This document shows, in pieces, positions 55,405-63,268 of a DNA stretch of 64,000 nucleotides. The notes under the pieces were generated by a model. That model made no database searches. It worked only from the letters and a program-made list of their open reading frames with translations, and had not been told where the DNA came from. How positions within the stretch are numbered: position 1 is the first letter of the stretch; every line of letters starts with the position of its first letter. The stretch is from Pseudomonas sp. ANT_H12B (GTDB lineage Bacteria > Pseudomonadota > Gammaproteobacteria > Pseudomonadales > Pseudomonadaceae). The translations under genes and the position numbers were made by a program. The DNA is taken from assembly GCF_008369325.1 (NCBI RefSeq), contig NZ_VOBI01000007.1, forward strand, positions 186,001-250,000, read 5' to 3'.

Positions 55405-56247
55405 TTACGCAAAGAGTTGCGCACTGAGGTCGCGACTGGCACTCAGAAGACCCGGCAGAAAACGCTGTTCCAGCTCGTTGCGACTGACCCGGCCAGCGTG
55501 AGTACTGACGTTTAACGCTGCTACAACCTGGCCGGAAGCGTCGTACACCGGAACAGCAATGGAACGCAGGCCCTGCTCGAGTTCCTGATCGACAATGCAC
55601 CAGCCTTGCTGCCGCACTTCTTGCAGGCATTCGAGCAATGCCTCGAGGGTATGCAGGGTGCGACTGGTCTTGGCTTGCAGCTCCGCATGATCGAGGTACT
55701 CGCGCAGCGAAGTGTCGTCCAGGGCCGCGAGAAGAATCCTGCCCATTGAAGTGCAATAGGCTGGCAGGCGTCCGCCCACCGAAAGATCGACAGAAATCAG
55801 TCGCTGGGTAGTCGCCGAGCGGGCGATGTACAAAATGTCATCGCCTTCCAGGGTGGCCATGTTACAGGCCTCATGAAGTTGCTCGCTCATGCGGTCCAGG
55901 TACGGCTGGGCGGAAACCGCCAGCGGCGTCGAGGACAAGTAGGCATGGCCGAGGGTCAACACTTTGGGCAGCAGCGAGTAAGTGCGGCCGTCGGTGGTGG
56001 CGTAGCCGAGCTTGATCAACGTGTGCAGGCAACGTCGCACAGCGGCGCGAGGAATTTCCGTACGGTGGCTGATCTGGGCAATGGTCAGGTGCCGCTTGCG
56101 TTCCTGGAACGCTTGCACCACGGCCAGGCCACGGGCCAGGGACGTCATGAAATCCGGGTCGCCGGTCAGCGCCTGGATCCGCTTGGCGGGTGATGCGACG
56201 ATTGGCGGCGCCACTGAAGCAAAGGAATTGCGCATTTGATCGTTCAT
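55405..56247 (-). CDS. pcaR: IclR-family pca regulator PcaR
   Basis: A 280-residue IclR-type activator that responds to 3-oxoadipate. The helix-turn-helix (about 55-90; LTIAQISHRTEIPRAAVRRC) and effector domain follow P. putida PcaR closely as I recall it. The start at 56247 (MNDQMRNSF) has AAGGA upstream; the extension to 56307 is less likely. Two PcaR-like motifs lie 80-110 bp upstream, suggesting autoregulation. Confidence 0.94.
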   Translation of the reverse strand: MNDQMRNSFASVAPPIVASPAKRIQALTGDPDFMTSLARGLAVVQAFQERKRHLTIAQISHRTEIPRAAVRRCLHTLIKLGYATTDGRTYSLLPKVLTLGHAYLSSTPLAVSAQPYLDRMSEQLHEACNMATLEGDDILYIARSATTQRLISVDLSVGGRLPAYCTSMGRILLAALDDTSLREYLDHAELQAKTSRTLHTLEALLECLQEVRQQGWCIVDQELEQGLRSIAVPVYDASGQVVAALNVSTHAGRVSRNELEQRFLPGLLSASRDLSAQLFA

Positions 56248-56325
56248 ATCAGGTCCTTTCCCATACGGATCAGCGGCTATACAAGCGGCTCCGGGTCTTC
56301 CACACAAGCCCGGGCAACCAAGATC

Positions 56326-56357
56326 GGGCGATTATCGAACCATTAACCGATAATCGC
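56326..56357. promoter_or_regulatory. paired PcaR-like boxes upstream of pcaR
   Basis: GGGCGATTATCGAACCA (56326-56342; complement GGTTCGATAATCGCCC) is followed by CCGATAATCGC (56347-56357). Both contain the GATAATCGC core of PcaR sites and lie 79-110 bp from the pcaR ATG. Confidence 0.68.
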
Positions 56358-56740
56358 AATCAGCCACACGCCAAGCGAGCCTTCTGCCTTCTGACATTAG
56401 CCCCCCCGTACGTTGTTATTTTTGGTCACAGACTTAAAGGAGGCTTATGTAATAACTTGTCCGGCTTAATGGCGCCAGAAAGACATCACCACAGAGTCAG
56501 CTCCGTAGTTACCCGTAAAAGTTGCGAGTAACAAAACAATCACACATGAAGATCTACTTTTAACTCTTTGGAGATAGTGTTCTTCGGATCGACCGCTATA
56601 ATGCAATTCAGTGGTGACCCGGTTTTTACTTGCCGATTTCGCCACCCGGTAGCGCGATATTCCATCGCTGCTGCCCTCAGCAAGCGCCTGACGCTCATTT
56701 CATATGCTCCGCCAATGCGCTCGCTGAAAACAGGAAACTG

Positions 56741-56797
56741 ATGCTGCGTCAGCTGTTCTCTCTGGTGCCGTGGCCGCCTGCAACATGGAAGTATTGA
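56741..56797 (+). CDS. possible 18-residue leader peptide
   Basis: ATG at 56741 has AGGAAACTG immediately upstream (AGGA, 5-6 bases away), a better ribosome binding site than that of the gene downstream. It encodes MLRQLFSLVPWPPATWKY and stops 113 bp before the GTG of the next gene. It has a Pro/Trp-rich end, as some stalling peptides do. It may be a leader peptide or chance. Confidence 0.25.
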   Translation: MLRQLFSLVPWPPATWKY

Positions 56798-56910
56798 TCG
56801 CTCAGCCTGAAGACGATGCCCCCGCGGGTTTTGTCCTTTCGACGAGCGTGGTCAATAGATTTATGCAGCGCGTTTCACCAGAATTTATCTCAACTCAATC
56901 AGGTAGCACT

Positions 56911-57111
56911 GTGACGAAAGACGAACTGCGCGCGGAACTTGAGCGCCAGGAACAACGTTACAAGGAAGTTTACGGCGGGGAAGTCACCACCTACGCCGCT
57001 CAGCCCGAACCGGAACGTAAACCCTGGCGTAAACGCGCCACCGTTCAGGATCAGGCCTTCACTCAAGAATTGCAGAAGATGGAAAAGGAACTCAAAGCCG
57101 AAGAGCCTTGA
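56911..57111 (+). CDS. small conserved charged protein
   Basis: A 66-residue hydrophilic protein from a GTG start ([13 protein letters not shown]), rich in Glu, Lys and Arg and likely two helices joined by a Pro-rich linker ([13 protein letters not shown]). The GTG at 56911 has AGG 8 bases upstream; a longer frame from 56770 adds 47 unconvincing residues. I recall similar short proteins in other Pseudomonas but know no function. It lies upstream of pitA with a 377-bp gap. Confidence 0.65.
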   Translation: MTKDELRAELERQEQRYKEVYGGEVTTYAAQPEPERKPWRKRATVQDQAFTQELQKMEKELKAEEP

Positions 57112-57488
57112 CCGCCCCGGCCTGAATCCTTCCACGGCCTGCGAATGCATCCGTTAAAAGCGGGATGTTTCGATGTTGTTATTCGCGCCCGCTACAAGCG
57201 GGCAGCGGCTACCTCATGTACAGAGATGAGGTAAATGGCTCATATCTGGCCCTCTTCTCAGATATTTCACACAAGCGTTCAAGCCTCTCGCCTACACGAG
57301 AGAAACCCTTGTGCCTGCTGTCTTTGCAAAGAAATTCAATAACTTGCAAAACCCCGTAAAAAGCCGGGGCGCAGGGGATCGCTGCAAAATAATTCGTTGA
57401 AGAATGTTACCGATGAGCAGCAAGTGCATCGATTTCCAGTCTTTTCTGGCATAATCGCGCCCCCTTACGACCGGGTCAGAAAACCTTC
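57112..57488. other. 377-bp intergenic region with several hairpins
   Basis: No gene seen. It contains four short hairpins: GCCCGC-TACAA-GCGGGC (57187-57203), ACCTCAT/ATGAGGT (57211-57232), CTCTCG/CGAGAG near 57285-57302, and CCCCG/CGGGG near 57352-57369. A -10-like CATAAT lies near 57450, 30-40 bp before the pitA ATG. The cluster could be terminators plus a structured pitA leader. Confidence 0.5.
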
Positions 57489-58964
57489 ATGATCGATTTA
57501 TTCAGCGGACTGGATGCGTGGGTGCTTGTGAGCCTCTTGCTCGCCCTGGCCTTTGTCCTCGCCTTCGAGTTCATCAACGGCTTTCATGACACTGCTAACG
57601 CGGTGGCCACCGTTATCTACACCAAAGCCATGCCGCCTCATCTGGCGGTGTTCTTTTCCGGTGTGTTCAACTTTCTCGGCGTTCTGCTGGGCGGTGTTGG
57701 CGTGGCGTATGCCATCGTCCACCTGCTGCCGGTAGAGCTGCTGATCAATGTGAACACCGGTCACGGGCTGGCCATGGTGTTCTCGCTGCTTGCCGCCGCC
57801 ATCACCTGGAACCTGGGCACCTGGTACTTCGGTATCCCGGCTTCCAGCTCCCACACGCTGATCGGTTCGATCCTGGGTGTTGGCCTGGCCAACGCGTTGA
57901 TCAACGATATTCCGTTGGCCGATGGTGTGAACTGGCAGAAAGCGATCGATATCGGTGCCTCCCTGGTATTCTCGCCGATGGCCGGCTTCCTGGTCGCAGC
58001 CTTGATATTGATCGGCCTTAAATGGTGGCGTCCGCTGTCGAAGATGCACAAGACGCCGGAACAGCGCCGCAAGATCGATGACAAGAAACACCCGCCGTTC
58101 TGGAACCGCCTGGTGCTGGTGATTTCGGCGATGGCGGTGAGCTTCGTGCACGGTTCCAACGATGGCCAGAAAGGTATCGGCCTGATCATGCTGGTGCTGA
58201 TCGGTATCGTGCCGGCGCAGTTCGTACTCGACCTGGGCAGCACGACTTACCAGATCGAGCGGACTCGCGACGCTACCTTGCACCTGAGCCAATTCTACAA
58301 GCGCAATGCCGATACGCTGGGTGAATACCTGGCCCTGGGCAAAAGCGTGGAAGGCGATCTGCCGGAGAAATTCCGTTGCAACCCGCAACAGACCGAACCG
58401 ACCATCACCGCCCTGCTCGGCACCCTTAAAGGTGTAGCGGACTACCATTCGCTGCCGTCGGAAAGCCGCATCGAAGTGCGTCGCTACTTGCTGTGCCTGG
58501 ACGATACGGCGAAGAAAGTCGGCAAGCTGCCTGGCCTCGCGGCCCGGGAAAAAGCTGACTTGGACAAACTGCGCAAAGACCTGACCACCACCACCGAATA
58601 CGCCCCGTTCTGGGTGATCCTGGCGGTCGCCCTGGCCCTCGGTCTGGGTACCATGGTCGGCTGGAAACGCGTGGTACTGACCATCGGCGAGAAGATCGGC
58701 AAGCAGGGCATGACTTACTCCCAAGGCATGTCGGCACAGATCACTACCGCAAGCCTGATCGGCATGGCCAACATCTTCAGCCTGCCGGTGTCTACCACCC
58801 ACGTCCTGTCCTCGGGCGTGGCTGGCACCATGGTCGCCAACAAAAGCGGCCTGCAAGGCGGCACCGTCAGAACCATCCTGCTGGCGTGGGTCCTGACCTT
58901 GCCGGCAACCGTGGCCTTGTCGGCCGGCCTGTTCTGGCTGGCGTCGAAGGCGCTGGGTAGCTGA
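57489..58964 (+). CDS. pitA: low-affinity inorganic phosphate transporter, PitA type
   Basis: A 491-residue PiT-family permease that imports metal-phosphate with protons. The two inverted PiT signatures are present: EFINGFHDTANAVATVI near the N-terminus and SFVHGSNDGQKGIGLIM in the middle, with a large cytoplasmic loop (about 265-375). Its length matches PitA (499 in E. coli). It is monocistronic, with a terminator 18 bp downstream. Confidence 0.93.
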   Translation: MIDLFSGLDAWVLVSLLLALAFVLAFEFINGFHDTANAVATVIYTKAMPPHLAVFFSGVFNFLGVLLGGVGVAYAIVHLLPVELLINVNTGHGLAMVFSLLAAAITWNLGTWYFGIPASSSHTLIGSILGVGLANALINDIPLADGVNWQKAIDIGASLVFSPMAGFLVAALILIGLKWWRPLSKMHKTPEQRRKIDDKKHPPFWNRLVLVISAMAVSFVHGSNDGQKGIGLIMLVLIGIVPAQFVLDLGSTTYQIERTRDATLHLSQFYKRNADTLGEYLALGKSVEGDLPEKFRCNPQQTEPTITALLGTLKGVADYHSLPSESRIEVRRYLLCLDDTAKKVGKLPGLAAREKADLDKLRKDLTTTTEYAPFWVILAVALALGLGTMVGWKRVVLTIGEKIGKQGMTYSQGMSAQITTASLIGMANIFSLPVSTTHVLSSGVAGTMVANKSGLQGGTVRTILLAWVLTLPATVALSAGLFWLASKALGS

Positions 58965-58974
58965 TACGCAGTCA

Positions 58975-59012
58975 CAAAAAAAGGCGCGTTCCGTAAGGTT
59001 CGCGTCTTTTTT
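58975..59012 (+). terminator. rho-independent terminator after pitA
   Basis: AGGCGCG (58982-58988) pairs with CGCGTCT (59001-59007, one G:T), followed by TTTTTT. Confidence 0.78.
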
Positions 59013-59027
59013 ATGTCTGCTGAGAGT

Positions 59028-59065
59028 TGATCGTTCCCACGCTCTGAACTGCGTGGGAACGATCA
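59028..59065. repeat. GTTCCCACGC palindrome
   Basis: A 15-bp perfect stem with an 8-base loop (TCTGAACT), between the pitA terminator and the ccoM terminator; the longest loop of the five copies. Confidence 0.8.
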
Positions 59066-59083
59066 GGCACAATTTTTTACGGA

Positions 59084-59110
59084 CAAAAAAAAGGGCAACC
59101 GAAGTTGCCC
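59084..59110 (-). terminator. rho-independent terminator after ccoM
   Basis: On the minus strand GGGCAAC-TTCG-GTTGCCC is followed by eight T residues, 36 bp after the ccoM stop. This marks a separate transcript ending here. Confidence 0.88.
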
Positions 59111-59145
59111 AAAATGCCTTGCGTGCTCATTGCTTCCGGAAAGAC

Positions 59146-59259
59146 CTACGGTTTGCGCTTATGCGAATCCTTCCAGATAAAAAATCCAAACCCTGCAAAA
59201 AACAGAACCATGAGGCCGACTGTCAGCACTCCGGCGATCACCACGTTGTCGAAAAACAT
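59146..59259 (-). CDS. ccoM: CcoM-like small subunit of cbb3 cytochrome oxidase
   Basis: A 37-residue single-pass membrane protein: MFFDNVVIAG, a hydrophobic helix (about 6-29) and a basic tail IWKDSHKRKP. It closely resembles CcoM, the small subunit described in the cbb3 oxidase of P. stutzeri, which helps assembly or stability. AGGAGA lies 7 bases before the ATG. An Anr-type box is 66 bp upstream and a strong terminator follows, so it is a monocistronic, oxygen-regulated gene far from any cco operon in this window. Confidence 0.82.
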   Translation of the reverse strand: MFFDNVVIAGVLTVGLMVLFFAGFGFFIWKDSHKRKP

Positions 59260-59324
59260 GACTGGTCTCCTGCACTTGCCCTGTTGCGATAGGGCTAAGT
59301 TAACCAATCGGGCAGGAGAAGAAA

Positions 59325-59338
59325 TTGACCGGGATCAA
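59325..59338. promoter_or_regulatory. Anr/FNR box upstream of ccoM
   Basis: TTGACCGGGATCAA matches the Anr/FNR consensus TTGATNNNNATCAA at all but one position. It is centred about 73 bp upstream of the ccoM ATG, consistent with a promoter activated at low oxygen. Confidence 0.72.
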
Positions 59339-59378
59339 TGTCGCCCGAGACTGGGCGTAAAGAAGGGAAATAAACTGA

Positions 59379-59398
59379 CCTGCATCAACCGATGCAGG
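59379..59398 (-). terminator. hairpin terminator after the 53-residue gene
   Basis: Perfect 8-bp stem CCTGCATC / GATGCAGG with a 4-base loop, 5 bp after the stop of the gene at 59404-59565 and followed on the minus strand by TCAGTTTATTT. Confidence 0.65.
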
Positions 59399-59403
59399 GT
59401 GTT

Positions 59404-59565
59404 TCAACGCTTTTTCGGTTTGTTTTTCGGCTTTTTCTTTGCTTTGCCCAACGGCATTGCCTGTTCAAATGCCTGGCGCACTTCATTCAGGCGTTTCTCG
59501 TTGAGGTCATGAACACGCTTGGCGCGTTCAGAATTGAGGTCGATCAGCTTGTCGTCTTGGCTCAT
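59404..59565 (-). CDS. small basic protein, unrecognised
   Basis: A 53-residue cytoplasmic protein: MSQDDKLIDLNSERAKRVHD, a helical middle, and a strongly basic tail of Lys/Pro (KAKKKPKNKPKKR). A nucleic-acid or ribosome contact is possible from the charge alone. It is in the same orientation as the 113-residue gene 72 bp upstream and ends at a hairpin terminator. I do not know the family. Confidence 0.65.
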   Translation of the reverse strand: MSQDDKLIDLNSERAKRVHDLNEKRLNEVRQAFEQAMPLGKAKKKPKNKPKKR

Positions 59566-59637
59566 GGTGCTCAGCACATCGTATGGCAGGTTTATCGCAA
59601 TAATGCGGTCTGACGGCAGCGCTGACCAGCCGCGACC

Positions 59638-59979
59638 TCAAATCTGGATATCGACCCACAACCCCTGACGCGGCTGATCTTCCATCAGCGGCGCGACCGG
59701 CACAGTGTTGTCGGCATTGAGTTCGTCACCGGGAATCGCCAGGTGCTCTTCAGGATCTTCATTGGCTTCACGGCGACGCTTGTCCCGCTCCTGTTGCCGG
59801 CGCTGCTCTTCGCGCAGCTGCAAGGCGGCTTCTTCAGGATCGCGCTTTTGCAGGTCGATGGTGCTCTCGTTGGAGCTTTCCTGCACTGGCACCACGGGTG
59901 GAATATCCGGGCGCTGGCGGACCGGGTCGTGCTGTGAGGTGATCGGCACGGCACTCAAGGGGAGCATCGGTGGCAGCAT
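59638..59979 (-). CDS. conserved hypothetical protein, charged and proline-rich
   Basis: A 113-residue protein starting MLPPMLPLSAVPITSQHD, with a Pro-rich N-terminal third, a highly charged helix (DPEEAALQLREEQRRQQERD and on, about 52-78; likely coiled coil) and an acidic/proline tail ending LWVDIQI. GGAG lies about 12 bases before the ATG. It is divergent from rapA (251-bp gap). I recall similar proteins next to rapA in other pseudomonads, with no known function. Confidence 0.75.
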   Translation of the reverse strand: MLPPMLPLSAVPITSQHDPVRQRPDIPPVVPVQESSNESTIDLQKRDPEEAALQLREEQRRQQERDKRRREANEDPEEHLAIPGDELNADNTVPVAPLMEDQPRQGLWVDIQI

Positions 59980-60230
59980 AATTATTAGTCTCCTGTCAGC
60001 AGGCTGTCGGCTGCGTGGGTCGCGACTTGAGCCATCGGTCGCAAACTGTGACCCGGTTGGCACCAGAGGAGCTGGCGCAGGCTGCTTTGTTTATCGGACA
60101 ACACAGAACCGAAGCGTTCCCAAAGATCAAAATATTGCGGCCTTGGGTAGCACCTGAACACGTAAACCTTTGGTCTGCAGGCCTGATTCCGTTAAGATAG
60201 CCCGCTTTTTCAAGGTGGGAGTCAGGCAGC

Positions 60231-63077
60231 ATGGCGCAGCAGTATCAACCGGGGCAACGCTGGATTAGTGACAGCGAAGCCGAGCTGGGTTTGGGCACCG
60301 TTCTGGCACAGGACGGCCGCTTGTTGACCGTGCTCTATCCGGCCACTGGCGACACCCGCCAGTACGCGCTACGGAATGCGCCCCTCACACGTGTGCGGTT
60401 TTCTCCGGGTGACTCGATCACTCACTTCGAGGGCTGGAAACTGACCGTGCGCGAAGTCGACGATGTCGACGGTCTGCTGGTCTACCACGGCCTCAACGCG
60501 CAAAACGAAGTGGTCACCCTGCCGGAAACCCAACTGTCGAACTTCATTCAGTTCCGGCTGGCCAGCGACCGCCTGTTCGCCGGGCAGATCGACCCGTTGG
60601 CCTGGTTCTCCCTGCGTTATCACACTCTGGAACACACCAGCCGCCAATTGCAGTCCTCCCTTTGGGGCCTGGGCGGCGTGCGTGCGCAACCGATCGCGCA
60701 CCAGCTGCACATCGCCCGTGAAGTCGCCGACCGTATTGCGCCACGGGTTCTGCTGGCGGACGAAGTGGGCCTGGGTAAAACCATCGAAGCCGGCCTGATC
60801 ATCCATCGCCAACTGCTCTCGGGCCGCGCCAACCGCGTGCTGATCCTGGTTCCGGAGAACCTGCAGCACCAGTGGCTGGTCGAGATGCGCCGCCGCTTCA
60901 ATTTGCAAGTTGCGCTGTTCGACGAAGAACGCTTCATCGAAAGCGATGCCGCCAACCCGTTTGAAGACACCCAGCTCGCACTGGTTGCGCTTGAGTGGCT
61001 GGTGGAAGACGAGAAGGCTCAGGACGCACTGTTTGCAGCCGGTTGGGACATGATGGTCGTCGACGAAGCCCACCACCTGGTGTGGCACGAAGACAAGGCC
61101 AGCCCCGAATACTCGCTGGTCGAACAACTGGCCGAAGTCATTCCCGGCGTCCTGCTGCTGACCGCGACCCCGGAACAACTGGGCCAGGACAGCCACTTCG
61201 CGCGTTTGCGCCTGCTCGATCCGAACCGTTTCCATGACCTGCACGCCTTCCGCGCCGAGAGCGAAAACTATCGCCCGGTGGCCGAAGCCGTTCAGGAACT
61301 GCTGGACAAGGGGCGTCTGTCGCCGGAAGCGCACAAGACCATTCATGGTTTCCTTGGCAACGAAGGTGAAGCACTGCTGGCCGCGGTCAACGATGGCGAC
61401 ACCGAAGCTGCCGCCCGTCTGGTCCGCGAACTGCTGGACCGCCACGGCACCGGCCGCGTGCTGTTCCGTAACACCCGCGCCGCCGTGGCGGGTTTCCCGG
61501 AGCGCAAGCTGCACCCGTACCCGCTGCCGTGCCCCGACGAATACCTCGAACTGCCGCTGGGCGATCACGCCGAGCTGTACCCGGAAGTCAGCTTCCAGGC
61601 CCAGCCGGACGCCAACGAAGAAGAACGCTGGTGGAAATTCGACCCGCGTGTCGAGTGGCTGATCGACACCCTGAAGATGCTCAAGCGCACCAAAGTTCTG
61701 GTGATCTGCGCCCACGCCGAAACCGCCATGGACCTGGAAGACGCCCTGCGCGTGCGTTCCGGTATTCCTGCCACGGTCTTCCACGAAGGCATGAACATTC
61801 TCGAGCGTGACCGCGCCGCCGCCTACTTCGCCGACGAAGAATTTGGCGCGCAAGTGCTGATCTGCTCGGAAATCGGCAGTGAAGGTCGCAACTTCCAGTT
61901 CTCGCACCATCTCGTACTGTTCGATCTGCCATCGCACCCGGACTTGCTGGAACAGCGTATCGGTCGTCTGGACCGGATCGGCCAGAAGCACATTATCGAA
62001 CTGCACGTGCCGTATCTGGAAACCAGCCCGCAAGAGCGCCTGTTCCAGTGGTACCACGAAGCGCTCAATGCCTTCCTCAATACCTGCCCGACCGGTAACG
62101 CCTTGCAGCATCAGTTCGGCCCGCGCCTGCTGCCGCTGCTGGAAAACGCCGACGATGGCGAGTGGCAAGCGTTGATCGACGAAGCACGCGGCGAGCGTGA
62201 GCGTCTGGAAGCCGAATTGCACACCGGCCGTGACCGCTTGCTGGAACTCAATTCCGGCGGTTCGGGTGAAGGCGATCAACTGGTCGAGGACATCCTTGAG
62301 CAAGACGATCAGTTTGCCCTGCCGATCTACATGGAAACCCTGTTCGATGCGTTCGGCATCGACAGCGAAGACCACTCGGAAAACGCCTTGATCCTCAAGC
62401 CGAGCGAAAAAATGCTCGACGCCAGTTTCCCGCTGGGCGACGACGAAGGCGTGACCATCACTTACGACCGCAACCAGGCGCTGTCTCGCGAAGACATGCA
62501 GTTCATCACCTGGGAGCACCCGATGGTTCAGGGCGGCATGGACCTGGTGCTGTCCGGCTCGATGGGCAATACCGCCGTGGCGCTGATCAAGAACAAAGCA
62601 CTCAAACCCGGAACCGTGTTGCTGGAACTGCTCTACGTCAGCGAAGTGGTTGCCCCGCGCTCGCTGCAACTGGGCCGCTACCTGCCGCCGGCCGCTCTGC
62701 GCTGCCTGCTCGATGCCAATGGCAATGACCTGTCGGGCCGGGTGTCGTTCGAAACGCTGAACGATCAACTGGAAAGCGTGCCGCGTGCCAGCGCCAACAA
62801 GTTCATCCAGGCCCAGCGCGACCAGCTGACGCCACGGATCAATGCCGGCGAAGAGAAGATCGCGCCGCGTCACGCCGAGCGCGTTGCCGAAGCGCAGCGT
62901 CGTCTGGCGGCCGATACCGACGAAGAACTGGCGCGCCTGACTGCGTTGCAAGCGGTTAACCCGACGGTGCGCGACAGCGAACTGGTTGCCCTGCGTAAAC
63001 AGCGTGAGCAAGGTTTGGCCATGCTCGACAAGGCTGCGCTGCGACTGGAAGCGATTCGGGTGTTGGTGGCGGGTTAA
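60231..63077 (+). CDS. rapA: RNA polymerase-associated ATPase RapA (HepA)
   Basis: A 948-residue Swi2/Snf2-family ATPase that binds RNA polymerase and helps recycle it after transcription. It has N-terminal Tudor-like domains (about 1-105; [22 protein letters not shown]), Walker A in DEVGLGKT (177-184), DEAH at 278-281, and helicase C domain motifs including [11 protein letters not shown]. The length is close to the E. coli protein (968). GGGAG is upstream of the ATG, and a terminator lies 29 bp after the stop. Confidence 0.96.
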   Translation: MAQQYQPGQRWISDSEAELGLGTVLAQDGRLLTVLYPATGDTRQYALRNAPLTRVRFSPGDSITHFEGWKLTVREVDDVDGLLVYHGLNAQNEVVTLPETQLSNFIQFRLASDRLFAGQIDPLAWFSLRYHTLEHTSRQLQSSLWGLGGVRAQPIAHQLHIAREVADRIAPRVLLADEVGLGKTIEAGLIIHRQLLSGRANRVLILVPENLQHQWLVEMRRRFNLQVALFDEERFIESDAANPFEDTQLALVALEWLVEDEKAQDALFAAGWDMMVVDEAHHLVWHEDKASPEYSLVEQLAEVIPGVLLLTATPEQLGQDSHFARLRLLDPNRFHDLHAFRAESENYRPVAEAVQELLDKGRLSPEAHKTIHGFLGNEGEALLAAVNDGDTEAAARLVRELLDRHGTGRVLFRNTRAAVAGFPERKLHPYPLPCPDEYLELPLGDHAELYPEVSFQAQPDANEEERWWKFDPRVEWLIDTLKMLKRTKVLVICAHAETAMDLEDALRVRSGIPATVFHEGMNILERDRAAAYFADEEFGAQVLICSEIGSEGRNFQFSHHLVLFDLPSHPDLLEQRIGRLDRIGQKHIIELHVPYLETSPQERLFQWYHEALNAFLNTCPTGNALQHQFGPRLLPLLENADDGEWQALIDEARGERERLEAELHTGRDRLLELNSGGSGEGDQLVEDILEQDDQFALPIYMETLFDAFGIDSEDHSENALILKPSEKMLDASFPLGDDEGVTITYDRNQALSREDMQFITWEHPMVQGGMDLVLSGSMGNTAVALIKNKALKPGTVLLELLYVSEVVAPRSLQLGRYLPPAALRCLLDANGNDLSGRVSFETLNDQLESVPRASANKFIQAQRDQLTPRINAGEEKIAPRHAERVAEAQRRLAADTDEELARLTALQAVNPTVRDSELVALRKQREQGLAMLDKAALRLEAIRVLVAG

Positions 63078-63106
63078 TTCCCCTGCTCTGCCCCGTTAAA
63101 ACAAAG

Positions 63107-63135
63107 AAGGCCCGCAGTGATGCGGGCCTTTTTTT
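63107..63135 (+). terminator. rho-independent terminator after rapA
   Basis: Perfect 10-bp stem AAGGCCCGCA / TGCGGGCCTT with a GTGA loop and a run of T. Confidence 0.9.
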
Positions 63136-63169
63136 GTCTGCTTGATTGTTGTGGTGTTGCTGATGGCCT

Positions 63170-63264
63170 CATCGCGAGCAGGCTCGCTCCTACAGGGGAT
63201 CTGATGTGGCCACACTATTTATGAACACCATTAATCAACTGTGGGAGCGGGCTTGCCCGCGATG
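63170..63264. repeat. REP doublet of two subtypes
   Basis: A GCGAGCAGGCTCGCTCC copy (63170-63194) is paired with an inverted copy of the GTGGGAGCGGGCTTGCCCGC subtype (63239-63264), the same subtype as the hairpin after olsA. It lies between rapA and the convergent MFS gene. Confidence 0.75.
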
Positions 63265-63268
63265 GCGA

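Larger units (their letters stand above)
56248..56910. other. 663-bp intergenic region with regulatory sequence
   Basis: The left part holds the PcaR-like boxes. Near 56598-56603 there is a perfect TATAAT with no good -35, pointing rightwards, and a possible 18-codon leader ORF at 56741-56797. The rest shows no gene I can support; a frame to 57111 opens upstream at 56770 but its first 47 codons look non-coding. Confidence 0.5.

Noticed and set aside
59375..59388. second Anr-like site CTGACCTGCATCAA upstream of ccoM
   Set aside because: One half-site is poor and the sequence is part of the CCTGCATC hairpin that ends the neighbouring gene, which explains it better.
60369..63011. 880-codon open frame on the minus strand opposite rapA
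   Set aside because: It is a shadow of rapA produced by high-GC codon bias; the rapA frame has all helicase motifs.
3506..63264. recurring palindromes as a CRISPR array
   Set aside because: The copies are scattered over tens of kilobases without regular spacing or cas genes.
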